64,000 nt of DNA from Lewinellaceae bacterium SD302 (GTDB lineage Bacteria; Bacteroidota; Bacteroidia; Chitinophagales; Saprospiraceae), in assembly GCA_002591745.1 (NCBI GenBank), contig PDLQ01000024.1, forward strand, positions 28,832 to 92,831, written 5' to 3'. A model generated the notes under the pieces. The model searched no databases, was not told the DNA's origin, and saw nothing but the letters and a program-made list of their open reading frames with translations. Below are positions 17,809 to 27,400 of the stretch, piece after piece. The translations under genes were made by a program, and so were the position numbers. The stretch's first letter is position 1, and the number at the start of each line of letters is the position of its first letter.

Positions 17809-17978
17809 AGCGATGGCGTGTTAAATATCATCCCCCAAAGTATCAATAAAACTATCGCAGCAATTAAAGTTAAGACGGTGATCCAGGCACTGTTTTCTTT
17901 AGCAAGTAAGGCACGAAAACCGTAATTAATCGTCGATGCAGTGGCCGCTAGCTGTAGTAAGGAAAAAGCAAGCAGCAA
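17805..17978 (-). pseudogene. membrane-protein remnant or small ORF coupled to the HD gene
   Basis: On the minus strand an open frame reads two hydrophobic segments (LLLAFSLLQLAATAS and WITVLTLIAAIVLLILWGMIF) separated by a polar loop and ends in TGA overlapping the HD gene's ATG. No ATG starts it: the frame stays open upstream into an inverted repeat at 17999-18098, and the first plausible initiator is a TTG at 17978. The composition looks like real coding sequence, and the coupling overlap is typical of an operon, so I read it as a membrane protein whose 5' end was displaced by insertion of the repeat, or as a short two-helix peptide. No homologue recognised. Confidence 0.4.
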
Positions 17979-17998
17979 GAAACATTCACTTTCGGCCT

Positions 17999-18098
17999 CC
18001 TCTCCGGAGGAAATGGGAACGCTCCGCGCTAATATAAGGGCAAAACCGCAGGTTCGCTTACGTGTCGGCGCGAAGCGACTCTCTCTCCTCCGGAGAGG
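17999..18098. repeat. inverted repeat with CCGGAG-rich arms
   Basis: Perfect 13-bp arms CCTCTCCGGAGGA (17999-18011) and TCCTCCGGAGAGG (18086-18098) flank a 74-bp centre with GC-rich stretches. It resembles the dispersed palindromic intergenic elements of Bacteroidota genomes. It abuts the 5' end of the truncated frame at 17805-17978. Confidence 0.6.
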
Positions 18099-18125
18099 AC
18101 GGGGGAAAGAGGTCTAAATCATATC

Positions 18126-18161
18126 GCGCGACTTATCCTAATTGAGTCAAGTCGCGCTTTT
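18126..18161. terminator. hairpin with T-tract in the 17.8-18.26 kb gap
   Basis: GCGCGACTT (18126-18134) and AAGTCGCGC (18149-18157) form a perfect 9-bp stem with a 14-nt loop followed by TTTT. No obvious plus-strand gene precedes it closely, so it may insulate the VPS10-type gene. The rest of the 446-bp gap holds the remnant ORF and the inverted repeat described separately. Confidence 0.5.
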
Positions 18162-18255
18162 ATGAGGTCATCCAGTTAGCGTCAGAAATTTTAGCCGCCC
18201 GGAGGTCGCTGACCAAACAGTTGATGCTTATCTTAAGGCCCCACAAGAACCTACT

Positions 18256-21200
18256 ATGCGCAAGAGCTTTTTCCCATTACTAACACTGCTCCTTCTTTTC
18301 ACCCTCGATCTATCCGCCCAAAAAGAGCAGAAAGAACCCAGTTTTTTCGAGCATTTTGAAGCGATCCAGCCCCGTAGTATCGGCCCGGCCGGTATGAGTG
18401 GACGAATCACGGCTATTGACGTCAATCCAAAAAACAAGGACATCATGTTTGCCGGAGCAGCCAGTGGTGGGGTCTGGCGCAGCAAGAACGGTGGCATCGA
18501 CTGGCACCCCGTATTCGACGAGCAAAAAACCGCGGCCATTGGCTCCATCTCCATCAGTGACTCCAACCCGAACGTGATCTGGGTAGGCACCGGCGAGGGC
18601 AATCCACGCAACTCCGCCAACTATGGCGGTGGCATTTACCGCAGCCTCGACGGCGGCGACAGCTGGAAGTTTATGGGGCTGAAAAATACCCGGGCTATCC
18701 ACCGGGTGATCGTTCACCCCGAAAACCCGGACGTAGTATGGGCCGGTGCCTTTGGCAGTATGTGGGGGCCGAACAAAGAACGCGGTGTTTATAAAACCAC
18801 CGATGGAGGCAAAAACTGGAAGAAAGTTCTTTACGTCGACGAAGAGACCGGCGTAGCCGACCTGATCATCGACCCGACCAACCCCAATAAGCTATTGGCC
18901 GCTATGTGGACCAACGACCGCGACCCCTGGTTCTTCAACTCCGGTGGTAAAGGATCCGGCATTTGGGTAACCTACGATGGTGGCAACAACTGGAAACGAC
19001 GCACCGCCAAGGACGGACTGCCCAAGGGCGACCTCGGTCGGATCGGACTGGCCATTGCCGCCAGTAAGCCGGACATCGTTTACGCCTTGGTGGAGGCCAA
19101 AGAAAATGGTCTTTACAAGAGTACCGACGGCGGAAAAACCTTTAGTTTGGTGAGTAAAAAGAACATCGGCAACCGCCCCTTCTACTACGCCGAATTGTAC
19201 GTGGATCCGCAAAACGAAAACCGCATCTTCAACATCTACACTTATGTCTCCCGCAGTGAGGATGGAGGAAAGAGCTTCAAGGTGATCGCCGATTACGGCA
19301 ACAACGTCCACCCGGATCACCACGCCTTCTGGATCGACCCGGACAACCCCGAGTTCATCATCGATGGCAATGACGGTGGTTTGAACATCAGTCGCGACGG
19401 TGGAGATACCTGGCGCTTCGCCGAGAATCTGCCGGTGGGGCAATTCTATCACGTTAACTATGACATGGACATTCCCTACCACGTCGGTGGTGGCATGCAG
19501 GATAACGGTAGTTGGGTAGGACCGGCCTACGTTTGGAAAAGTGGCGGCATTACCGCGGCCGACTGGCAGGAAGTGCGCTTCGGCGATGGTTTCGACATCA
19601 TGTTCAAGCCGGATAATAACCGCTACGTGTACGCCGCCAGTCAGGGAGGCAGTGTAGGATTGGTCGACCGGGAAACGGGGGCCAGTCAGTTCATTAAGCC
19701 GGTGCACCCCGACGGTGAGTTCCTGCGCTTCAACTGGAACGCTGCTATGTCTCAGAGCCCACACGACGTTTGTACCATTTTTTATGGCAGCCAATACGTT
19801 CACAAGAGTACTGATTGCGGCCAACACTGGGAGATCATCAGCCCGGACCTGACGACTAACGACAGCACAAAGCAAAAACAAGATATCAGCGGTGGTCTGA
19901 CCATCGACGCCACCCAGGCTGAGAACCATACGACCATCCTCTCCATCACCCAGGACCCTTTTGATAAAAATACCATCTGGGCAACGACGGATGACGGGCA
20001 GTTACAGGTCACCCGGGACGGTGGAGAGAATTGGGAGAACCAGTCCGCTCGTCTGGGGGGCATCGCCCCGAACAGTTGGCTTGGCTACTTTGAAGTCAGC
20101 AAAATCAACCCGGGCGAAGCATTCCTGGCCGCTAATGATTATCGTCGCAATGACTTTGCGCCCTACCTCTACCACACCAAAAATTACGGCCAGAGCTGGC
20201 AGCGAATTGAGAACGACATCAAGGGCCACACCATGTGTATCGTGCAGGATCCCTTACAGGAGAATCACCTTTGGGCGGGTACCGATCAGGGTCTTTTTTA
20301 CAGCCACAATTACGGTAAGAATTGGCACAAATACGACCAGGGCTTCCCCACCGTTCCCGTGCGCGACCTGAAGATTCACCCCCGCGAGCATGACCTGATC
20401 GTAGGCACCTTCGGCCGCGCTATCTGGATACTGGACGACCTGCGTCCGTTCAGAGAAATGGCAAGAACTGAAGGAAAAGTACTGCAAGACAGCTTCGCTC
20501 TTTTCTCCGCCCCGGACGCTTACCAGGCCGAGTACCGCAGCTACCAGGGTATTCGCTTCGTGGCCCAGGGCAACTACGCCGGGGAGAACCGGGACAACGG
20601 CGCCCGTCTGACCTACTGGGTGAAGCCACCGGCCGAAGAAAAGGATCGGGAGAAGAAGCCGAAAGACAAGGTGAAAATCCAGATCGTGAACAGCACCGGA
20701 GATACCATTCGCACCTTCACCCGCAAGCCCCAGCAATGGGGAATGAACCGCAGCAGTTGGAACATGCGCCGTGACGGCATCGAGTTCCCCAGCCGCCGCG
20801 AACGTAAGGCGGACGCTGACCGGAATAGCGGCAGTTCGGTCTTACCCGGCACTTACCGGGTGGTGATGACCTATGGGAATCATGTGAACCAAACCACGGT
20901 AACCGTACATCCCGACCCGCGCCTGAAGTACACCGCAGGCATGTATGACGTTCAGCAGCAAATGCAGGCCCGTATGGATAGCGCCATTGTACGTACCACC
21001 CGCTCCTGGAACCTGCTGCGCGACGCTCGCAAAGGCATCAAGCTCACCCAGAGTATGCTGGTTCACGCCGATAAAGACCTCAAAGACACTCTGAATAAAC
21101 AGGCTAAGGAACTGATCGGTACCATCGACAGTCTGGAGGCCATCGTTATGGATCCGCCGGACCAGAAGGGTATCCAGCGCAACCCCGTTAATCTGCAGGC

Positions 21201-21405
21201 CAAAATGTGGCAGGCGCGGGGCTACGTGAGACAGATCGAAGGCAGTAGTTCCCAGATGGCGGACGTGAGTCTCCGGATTTTCGAGGAGGAGTCTTTGGAC
21301 TTCATAGAAGCAGTGCGAATGTTCGTGAACGAGGATTTACAAAGCTTCCGGGAGCAGCTGGACGGAGTTGAGATGCCGCTTTTTGGAAGTGATCTTGACG
21401 ATTAG
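18256..21405 (+). CDS. exported VPS10/sortilin-type BNR-repeat protein
   Basis: 1049 residues with signal peptide MRKSFFPLLTLLLLFTLDLSAQ. Residues about 35-740 are BNR/sortilin-type beta-propeller repeats: Asp-box motifs recur (SKNGGIDWHP, SLDGGDSWKF, TTDGGKNWKK, STDGGKTFSL, SRDGGDTWRF, TRDGGENWEN). The C-terminal 300 residues are alpha-helical and charged, with a short beta domain around 780-880. Such proteins are often annotated as glycosyl hydrolases, but Asp-boxes alone do not show catalysis. No T9SS sorting domain is visible at the C-terminus, so periplasmic or outer-membrane-associated location is likely. Single gene. Confidence 0.82.
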   Translation: MRKSFFPLLTLLLLFTLDLSAQKEQKEPSFFEHFEAIQPRSIGPAGMSGRITAIDVNPKNKDIMFAGAASGGVWRSKNGGIDWHPVFDEQKTAAIGSISISDSNPNVIWVGTGEGNPRNSANYGGGIYRSLDGGDSWKFMGLKNTRAIHRVIVHPENPDVVWAGAFGSMWGPNKERGVYKTTDGGKNWKKVLYVDEETGVADLIIDPTNPNKLLAAMWTNDRDPWFFNSGGKGSGIWVTYDGGNNWKRRTAKDGLPKGDLGRIGLAIAASKPDIVYALVEAKENGLYKSTDGGKTFSLVSKKNIGNRPFYYAELYVDPQNENRIFNIYTYVSRSEDGGKSFKVIADYGNNVHPDHHAFWIDPDNPEFIIDGNDGGLNISRDGGDTWRFAENLPVGQFYHVNYDMDIPYHVGGGMQDNGSWVGPAYVWKSGGITAADWQEVRFGDGFDIMFKPDNNRYVYAASQGGSVGLVDRETGASQFIKPVHPDGEFLRFNWNAAMSQSPHDVCTIFYGSQYVHKSTDCGQHWEIISPDLTTNDSTKQKQDISGGLTIDATQAENHTTILSITQDPFDKNTIWATTDDGQLQVTRDGGENWENQSARLGGIAPNSWLGYFEVSKINPGEAFLAANDYRRNDFAPYLYHTKNYGQSWQRIENDIKGHTMCIVQDPLQENHLWAGTDQGLFYSHNYGKNWHKYDQGFPTVPVRDLKIHPREHDLIVGTFGRAIWILDDLRPFREMARTEGKVLQDSFALFSAPDAYQAEYRSYQGIRFVAQGNYAGENRDNGARLTYWVKPPAEEKDREKKPKDKVKIQIVNSTGDTIRTFTRKPQQWGMNRSSWNMRRDGIEFPSRRERKADADRNSGSSVLPGTYRVVMTYGNHVNQTTVTVHPDPRLKYTAGMYDVQQQMQARMDSAIVRTTRSWNLLRDARKGIKLTQSMLVHADKDLKDTLNKQAKELIGTIDSLEAIVMDPPDQKGIQRNPVNLQAKMWQARGYVRQIEGSSSQMADVSLRIFEEESLDFIEAVRMFVNEDLQSFREQLDGVEMPLFGSDLDD

Positions 21406-21424
21406 CGAGCGTGGTTTGGATTTC

Positions 21425-21490
21425 ACCATTTAGGTACGGAGGTACTGAGCGTGGTACACGTATAGCTTGGTTTCTTCGTACCTGAGTGGT
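21425..21490. terminator. imperfect inverted repeat between convergent genes
   Basis: ACCATTTAGGTACG (21425-21438) and CGTACCTGAGTGGT (21477-21490) pair at 12 of 14 positions. It lies between the ends of the VPS10-type gene and the AAA ATPase gene and could end both transcripts, but no good T-tract is present. Confidence 0.3.
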
Positions 21491-21535
21491 AAAAACACCG
21501 CAAGTAAAATTTACTTCAATTGCCCTAGCAGGTAC

Positions 21536-22675
21536 TTACCACTTCTCCACCCAATCAAATAAGTTCTCCGGATTAATTACCGCAAAATCACTATCCGGAT
21601 AGGCCCTGCGAAAGGCAATCGGTTGCTTGGGTATCTTTTTGGCGTTCCATTTAAATTCGTAGGTATGGAGGCGGCCGCCACGGTCTTCGATCCAATCGAT
21701 TTCTTGCTGGTCGTAAGTCCTCCAGAAATAATTATAGGAGAGTAGCCGCTGAGAAGCCTGATATTTTAGGCGTTCGCTGATGGCGTAATTTTCCCAGAGC
21801 GTGCCGATGTCTTGCCGCAAGGCGAGTGGGTTGAAATTATTGAGCAGTGCGTTGCGAACGCCATTGTCGTAAAAGTACCAGCGTTTCCCTTTTACGATCT
21901 CTTTACGCAGATTTCGGCTAAAAGCGCCTACCCGGTGGATCACGAAAACCTTTGATAGCAAATTCAGATAGCGCTCTACGGTTACCTTGTCTAAGGAAAG
22001 CTGGCGACCAATTTCGGAGTAAGAAACTTCAGACCCTACTTGAAAAGCAATGAGCCGCAAGAGAGCCAGAATCCGATCGTTATTTTTGATTCCCTCAAAG
22101 GTCAGGATGTCTTTTAGCAAATAAGTATTGATCAGTTCCTGTAAGTAGTATTGCCGCTCATCATTATCCGTCATGCTGATCAATTCGGGGTAGTTACCGT
22201 AAACGAGGCGCTGTTTGAGTCGCTCTCCAGCCGTGAATAAGTCTTCCGTCTGGGTTAATTCTCTTTCGGATAGCGGATGAATATTGAAGGTATATTTTCG
22301 ACCCGTCAGTGGTTCCCCGGTTTTGTTTTCAACGTCGAATGCGGAAGAACCGGTAGCGATGATCTTCAAGCCCGGTATCTCATCAATCATTAACTTTAGT
22401 ACCCAGCCGATCTCGTCGATCTTTTGGGCTTCGTCGATAATGAGTATTCGCTTCTTTCCTAGTAGATTTCGGTAGTTTTCTACAGTTCGGCGTGCCAGTA
22501 GTTCCTGTACGTCGGCGGCCTCGCCGTTAAGTAATAAGTACGGTTCGTCTAGCTGCTGAATTAATTGCTTAAGCATAACCGTTTTGCCTACGCGTCGCGG
22601 CCCCAAAAGCACGATAGCCTTATTTTCCCGTAGAAATTTAAAAACGTTTTTGAGTTGCTCGCGTTCTAAAATCAT
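21536..22675 (-). CDS. AAA_14/DUF4143 ATPase
   Basis: 379 residues. Walker A GPRRVGKT at about 25-32, Walker B ILIIDEAQ near 78-85, sensor motif IIATGSSAF near 105. The C-terminal DUF4143 part includes a winged-helix-like segment (SEVSYSEIGRQLSLDKVTVERYLNLL is split here; key words SYSEIGRQL and VERYLNLL) and a nuclease-like end (EIDWIEDRGG, YEFKWN with the E-x-K pattern of restriction-like folds). Members are widespread and often mobile, with roles not settled. The ATG directly abuts a palindrome at 22676-22701, leaving almost no leader, so the palindromes probably control this gene. Confidence 0.82.
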   Translation of the reverse strand: MILEREQLKNVFKFLRENKAIVLLGPRRVGKTVMLKQLIQQLDEPYLLLNGEAADVQELLARRTVENYRNLLGKKRILIIDEAQKIDEIGWVLKLMIDEIPGLKIIATGSSAFDVENKTGEPLTGRKYTFNIHPLSERELTQTEDLFTAGERLKQRLVYGNYPELISMTDNDERQYYLQELINTYLLKDILTFEGIKNNDRILALLRLIAFQVGSEVSYSEIGRQLSLDKVTVERYLNLLSKVFVIHRVGAFSRNLRKEIVKGKRWYFYDNGVRNALLNNFNPLALRQDIGTLWENYAISERLKYQASQRLLSYNYFWRTYDQQEIDWIEDRGGRLHTYEFKWNAKKIPKQPIAFRRAYPDSDFAVINPENLFDWVEKW

Positions 22676-22701
22676 AATTCGGTGAATTTAATCACCGAAT
22701 T
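22676..22701. promoter_or_regulatory. palindrome 1 at the start of the AAA/DUF4143 gene
   Basis: Perfect 10-bp arms AATTCGGTGA and TCACCGAATT around a 6-nt spacer, beginning at the base next to the start codon. Same GTGA-N6-TCAC design as palindrome 2. Probable operator or mRNA hairpin. Confidence 0.6.
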
Positions 22702-22706
22702 TACGT

Positions 22707-22734
22707 AAATTTAGTGAATTGAATCACCAAATTT
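22707..22734. promoter_or_regulatory. palindrome 2 upstream of the AAA/DUF4143 gene
   Basis: Arms AAATTTAGTGA and TCACCAAATTT (one mismatch) around a 6-nt spacer. Its centre is 32 bp from that of palindrome 1, close to three helical turns, so two dimers could bind on one face. TTACGTAA, itself a palindrome, lies between them at 22701-22708. Confidence 0.6.
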
Positions 22735-22798
22735 ATGTTTACTGATTGATTTTCCGAATTATATTCGTGAAGAAGAACATAGAACGTGGCAAGTAAAG

Positions 22799-24418
22799 TC
22801 ACCGAACCACCAACCGCCCGACCCATACCCGGCCACTATTTCGCCCGGTCCACTGCAAAGTATAGACCCCGGCGGAAAGCCCCTGCGTCTCTAGCGTGTA
22901 TGGCATTTGCGGCGTTACTCCACTGCTTACTACCCGCCCCAAGGCATCTACCAGGCGATATTGCCCGTTTCGACGGTTAGCGGAAGAAAGCGAAGTACCT
23001 CCACTCAAATCGATGCGTACCGGACCGCCGCCTACCGGATTGGGGCTAATGGATAGCTCTCCGGGAGGCGCTTGGTCCAGCGACCAGTTGCGGGTGGAGG
23101 TGTAAAAGGTGGTGTCTAGCACTTGCAACAGGCCGCAGTTGGGGGTTAGGCAGCCGTCTTTGTCGGTTTTTACGACCCAGGTGTTCACCTGTTCATTTGC
23201 ATCTGCGGGAAGTCCGGGTACTATTGAATCGATCCAGCCAGTGAATAGTAAGTCACCGTTTGGTAATTCATTTCCCATGTGGAACCCGGATATACAAAAT
23301 TCATCCGGATCATTCTTACAATGCACCACGTCAAAAACTTTACGCTGCCAGCGTATCGAGCCATCAGAACCTATTCTGGTTGCATACCCACCGGCCACCA
23401 TGTACGGAGGAATTTCGCCTGGTTGAAATGCGAAATGCTCGTTTTGAATTCCGACCAGGATCAGATCCCCATTAGCAGCAGTAAATCCATTTCTAATAAC
23501 CCCATTGTAATCCCAAAAGTAAGTATCCCAAATTGTTTCACCATCATACGATATTTTGGATACCATTGCCGGATCAGCGTGGTAGTAATCTATGCTATCC
23601 AGGTTTACGGTATCTTGGTTCCATACGTAATAGAAACTACTATCATCAGCTGGAAAAGACAATCCCAGAAAACGTCCATACTTCCTTTTTTCTTCCGGAG
23701 TACTGTAAATTAGCTCGTGATTTAAATCGGTCTTAAATCTATAAACTTCTGAATTCAAACATGATCTAAAAACCTGACCTCGACAAACAGAAAAGTATAC
23801 ATCCTCGCCATTTCCCCAGATTGACAAGACTTCATCGTACTGTTCTACCTCGATGTAGTCCGGATATGCATTCATGAATTGAAAATTAGTATCTAGTTGA
23901 ATCAAATCATGGGTAGTCTCTCCCAAGGTATTGGTCACAAGTGAGGCATAGTAGCTGTTTCCTATTTTCTTGATGATCCGCGTATTCGCGAAAGGAGATT
24001 CTTGGTCGTATAAGAAGCTATCCAATACGTTTCCGTTCAAATCTACTTTCCATACGCCTGGCTCGGGTGCTATGTTGCTCGTACCGGTTATCAGTGTTTC
24101 ATTTTCAATGAAACTGGATTTAGGACCATAAACGTTAAATCGGTCTTGAGTGTTTGAATTGATCAAACTTCCATCGTAAATCGAAAAATTGAACGTCCCC
24201 GTGCCTTCGAAGGCTGGAGAAGCACAAGCTAATCTACCTGACACCTGAATCGTGCTGTCTCCATCGATCAAGCCAATAGCAAAGCCTTCGTTAAAACAAT
24301 AGTCGATATCAAACGCTTGGCTGAAGTAGGTTTGGCTATTGAGATCAGCCCCGCAAAGAATGGTAAAAGAAGTTAGCAGCAGTGCTGCTAACTTCTTAAT
24401 TAAATTAGAAACTATCAT
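22799..24418 (-). CDS. T9SS type A sorting-domain secreted protein
   Basis: 539 residues. Signal peptide in the first 29 residues (MIVSNLIKKLAALLLTSF, then ILCGADLNSQ). The middle is beta-rich with repeated VxKTDxDG-like and WGNGED-like segments suggestive of propeller blades (ATRIGSDGSIRWQRKV, WVVKTDKDGCLTPNC). The last 85 residues are a T9SS type A C-terminal domain (LSISPNPVGGGPVRIDL ... YTLQWTGRNSGRVWVGRLVV), which directs export across the outer membrane. Its ATG overlaps the TGA of the upstream subtilisin gene (ATGA), so the two are a coupled pair. A perfect 10-bp palindrome at 24371-24393 lies in its signal-peptide codons. Confidence 0.8.
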   Translation of the reverse strand: MIVSNLIKKLAALLLTSFTILCGADLNSQTYFSQAFDIDYCFNEGFAIGLIDGDSTIQVSGRLACASPAFEGTGTFNFSIYDGSLINSNTQDRFNVYGPKSSFIENETLITGTSNIAPEPGVWKVDLNGNVLDSFLYDQESPFANTRIIKKIGNSYYASLVTNTLGETTHDLIQLDTNFQFMNAYPDYIEVEQYDEVLSIWGNGEDVYFSVCRGQVFRSCLNSEVYRFKTDLNHELIYSTPEEKRKYGRFLGLSFPADDSSFYYVWNQDTVNLDSIDYYHADPAMVSKISYDGETIWDTYFWDYNGVIRNGFTAANGDLILVGIQNEHFAFQPGEIPPYMVAGGYATRIGSDGSIRWQRKVFDVVHCKNDPDEFCISGFHMGNELPNGDLLFTGWIDSIVPGLPADANEQVNTWVVKTDKDGCLTPNCGLLQVLDTTFYTSTRNWSLDQAPPGELSISPNPVGGGPVRIDLSGGTSLSSANRRNGQYRLVDALGRVVSSGVTPQMPYTLETQGLSAGVYTLQWTGRNSGRVWVGRLVVR

Positions 24419-27400
24419 TGTTTAGCTACTTTACGAATCAGAGTTTCATCACCTCGCGTGAATCGTAAATAGTATATCCCGCTGGGGAACTCACTCAAAT
24501 TCACGGAATTTCGCGTCTGGTCATTTATTCTCTGACTCAACAGCCGGCGACCGGTATGATCCATTACTGTTAAATCAGAAATATTTTCATCCGTTGCGGC
24601 AAAGAGCATTTCGAAAATTATAAGGCCACTGGTGGGGTTGGGATATAGCTTTATCCTTTCTAATTCCTCATTCACATTCACGTTATAACTAGTTGCATTG
24701 GAGCCGAGATTCGATTCAGATGCTCCATTATTTACGGCGACTGGAAAATGATAAGTAGAAAGTTCAAGAAAATCAAGTAAACTTCCCGCAATACCCTGTT
24801 CTGAATCTTCGTCATCTTGGTAAATACCATCAAGTACTGCCTCAGTTGCTGAATCCAAAGTATACTTATCATCATAGCCTAGCAGATCAATAGCGATCTC
24901 ACGTGTCGTGCTGAAAGAATTAGTTCCAAAACTATTAGTGTAATCAACTAGTGAGCTAGCTGCTTCGGTTGAATCTCCAAATTGTATTGCTGCGTCGATA
25001 TACCATTCTCTTCCCTGCTTGCTGGGCACACCGGCTAAAAGTAGCTTGAGGTCATTAAGGTTATCATTGACAAATGCTTTCTCTATGATAGAGCGAAGGC
25101 GAAAAGTAACCAACGCTTGTTTTTGAGCAAGATCAACTGCATTTGCCTGGTTAGGTGTAGTCAGGTAGCTCGTTTCGGCGGTAAAATAATCGTTAAGTGC
25201 TGCATAAAATTCTTGATGGGTAACCGTTGAATCAAGCGTTCGGTCAGGTACGTTTGCATTGGCGCAAGGTGAGCCACCAGAAGAAGTAGCATTCTCGACA
25301 GTGTAATTTGCCTGGTATCCCGTTCCTGGAAAGGTCAAATTATTTTCGGGCACTAAACAATTATTTGTTGTCAAGGAAGTATTTGCGAAATAACTAAAAG
25401 ATACGACGTCTCCTTGATCCGCTTCGATATCAATTCCATCGTTAGTAAAACAATTATTAGCAGGCTCTAAACCATTGCCTTGCGTAGGAAACAATCTAGC
25501 TAAGCTACTTGAAGGCTGAAACTGTTCGACTGTCACATCAGGATTACTCATTCCCAAAAAGCAGTTTCGCGTAAAAGCACTACCACTACAATTCGAGTAA
25601 AACCGAATTCCGTTATCCGCATTAGCGAAAGAGTTATTCATGATCTCGGAAATCCAAAAATCCGTATTACCCATAGACACCCCATCACTCACGCAAAAAT
25701 CAAATGAATTTTCGAACACGAGCATGTTAGAGGCACCGAGGGCGGATAATCCACGACCGTCCTGGAAGAAGGTATTATCATTCACCAGCAGATCGGCCCG
25801 TACACCGGAGGCAACCACCTCCACGCCGAAATCATTACTACTAAAGCTATTACCTTCGATCACACCGCCGGAACCGAAGATGTTAGAAGCCAGCATCTTT
25901 ACGCCTACTCCGTTACCGACAAACTGATTATTATTGATCACGTTAATGGTCGCATCCAGGGTGTAAATAGCGGCCCGCTCGTAGCCTTCGTAGTAGTTTT
26001 GGTCGAAGGTGATGCCGTCGCAGTGCCAGATGCTAGTGGCGAGGCCGAGAGCAGAACTGTTTTGGTCGGCGGGGGCGGTAAACACGTTGGTCGTAAAGGA
26101 GCTATTGTCCGTTTTATTGTAGCGCAAGAATTCTGCAATCCGAGTGATCTCGCTGAAACTACAGTCTTCCACCACGATTAACCCGCCGTTCTCCACGTAC
26201 CAGTTTTGGGCGTTGTAGTTCTTGATGGCAGTGTGTTTGATGTCTTCCAAGGTGGAGCCGTTGCGCATGATCAAGACACCGGCTTTATTCGGGTCGAGGG
26301 TAGTAGCATAGGGGTCGGGCTGATCGGCGTCCACGTTACCATGTACTGCTATACCGGACCATTTGTTATTGGTATTATGACACTTCGCCGCGCGGATAGT
26401 CGAATTATCTACAATCAAACGACCACCATTTTCTACTTTGATCCGGGTCAGTCCTCCTACGTCTACCGTAGCGCCGGAGATGATAAGTTCTCCGCCCGCC
26501 TCGATGGTTAGCGATCTTACGAAGCGATCGCTGTTCCAGACCGTTGGTTGGGTAATGCGGTATTTGGCGTAGTCTTTAGCGATATCGATTGCGGTAGAAG
26601 TACAGGGTAATGATGGCTGGGTGTTTGGATCATCATACACCTGAGTATTGTGCCAGCACTGATCTACCCAAGTGCTCTGGTCAGCTTGCTTTAAAACATC
26701 CATAACTGCATCTCGATCCAGACAGGGATTTACCGTGAGAATCTGTGCGATTACTCCGGCTATCATTGGTGCTGAAATAGAAGCACCTGTCGATTTTCGA
26801 TTTATCGTGCCACCTTGATCGCAATCACTTACTAAGCCACTGATCACGCAGAACCCAGGTGCTACTACGTCTACGGCCTCGTTATGTGTCAAATAATGGT
26901 GAGTTGAAGGAGAGTGATTTTGATATTGACAAGTTTCATCATTTGCACCACACTGGTCATCGAAACCATCATAATAAATACAAGTTTCTGCAGTAATGCC
27001 TCCAACACTTATGACGGAAGGCCAGGAAGCTGGATAGACCATACCGTTAAATCCGGGGGCAGTTCCATTAACATCATAAAGGTTGACTCCTCCTTCGCAT
27101 CTTGGTGTCTGCAGACTTCCGTTTGATGCCGCGAAAACAATTTTAACCCCATAATCCTCCACTAGCATATCTATGGCATGCTTGGCAGCTGGCCAAGAAT
27201 TAAAATTTCCACAATTCGCTTGCCAAGAATTTGAAATGATATCCGCACCGTTTTCATATGCTTCCATCCAATCGTCAATGATAAAATCGTTATCGAGATC
27301 AAAAATCATCATTCCTGCTCCCCATCCAGTGCCAGCAATACCGATCGAATTATCACCGATCGCACCAGCGGCTAATGTACTTGCGAGTCCATGATTCCCA

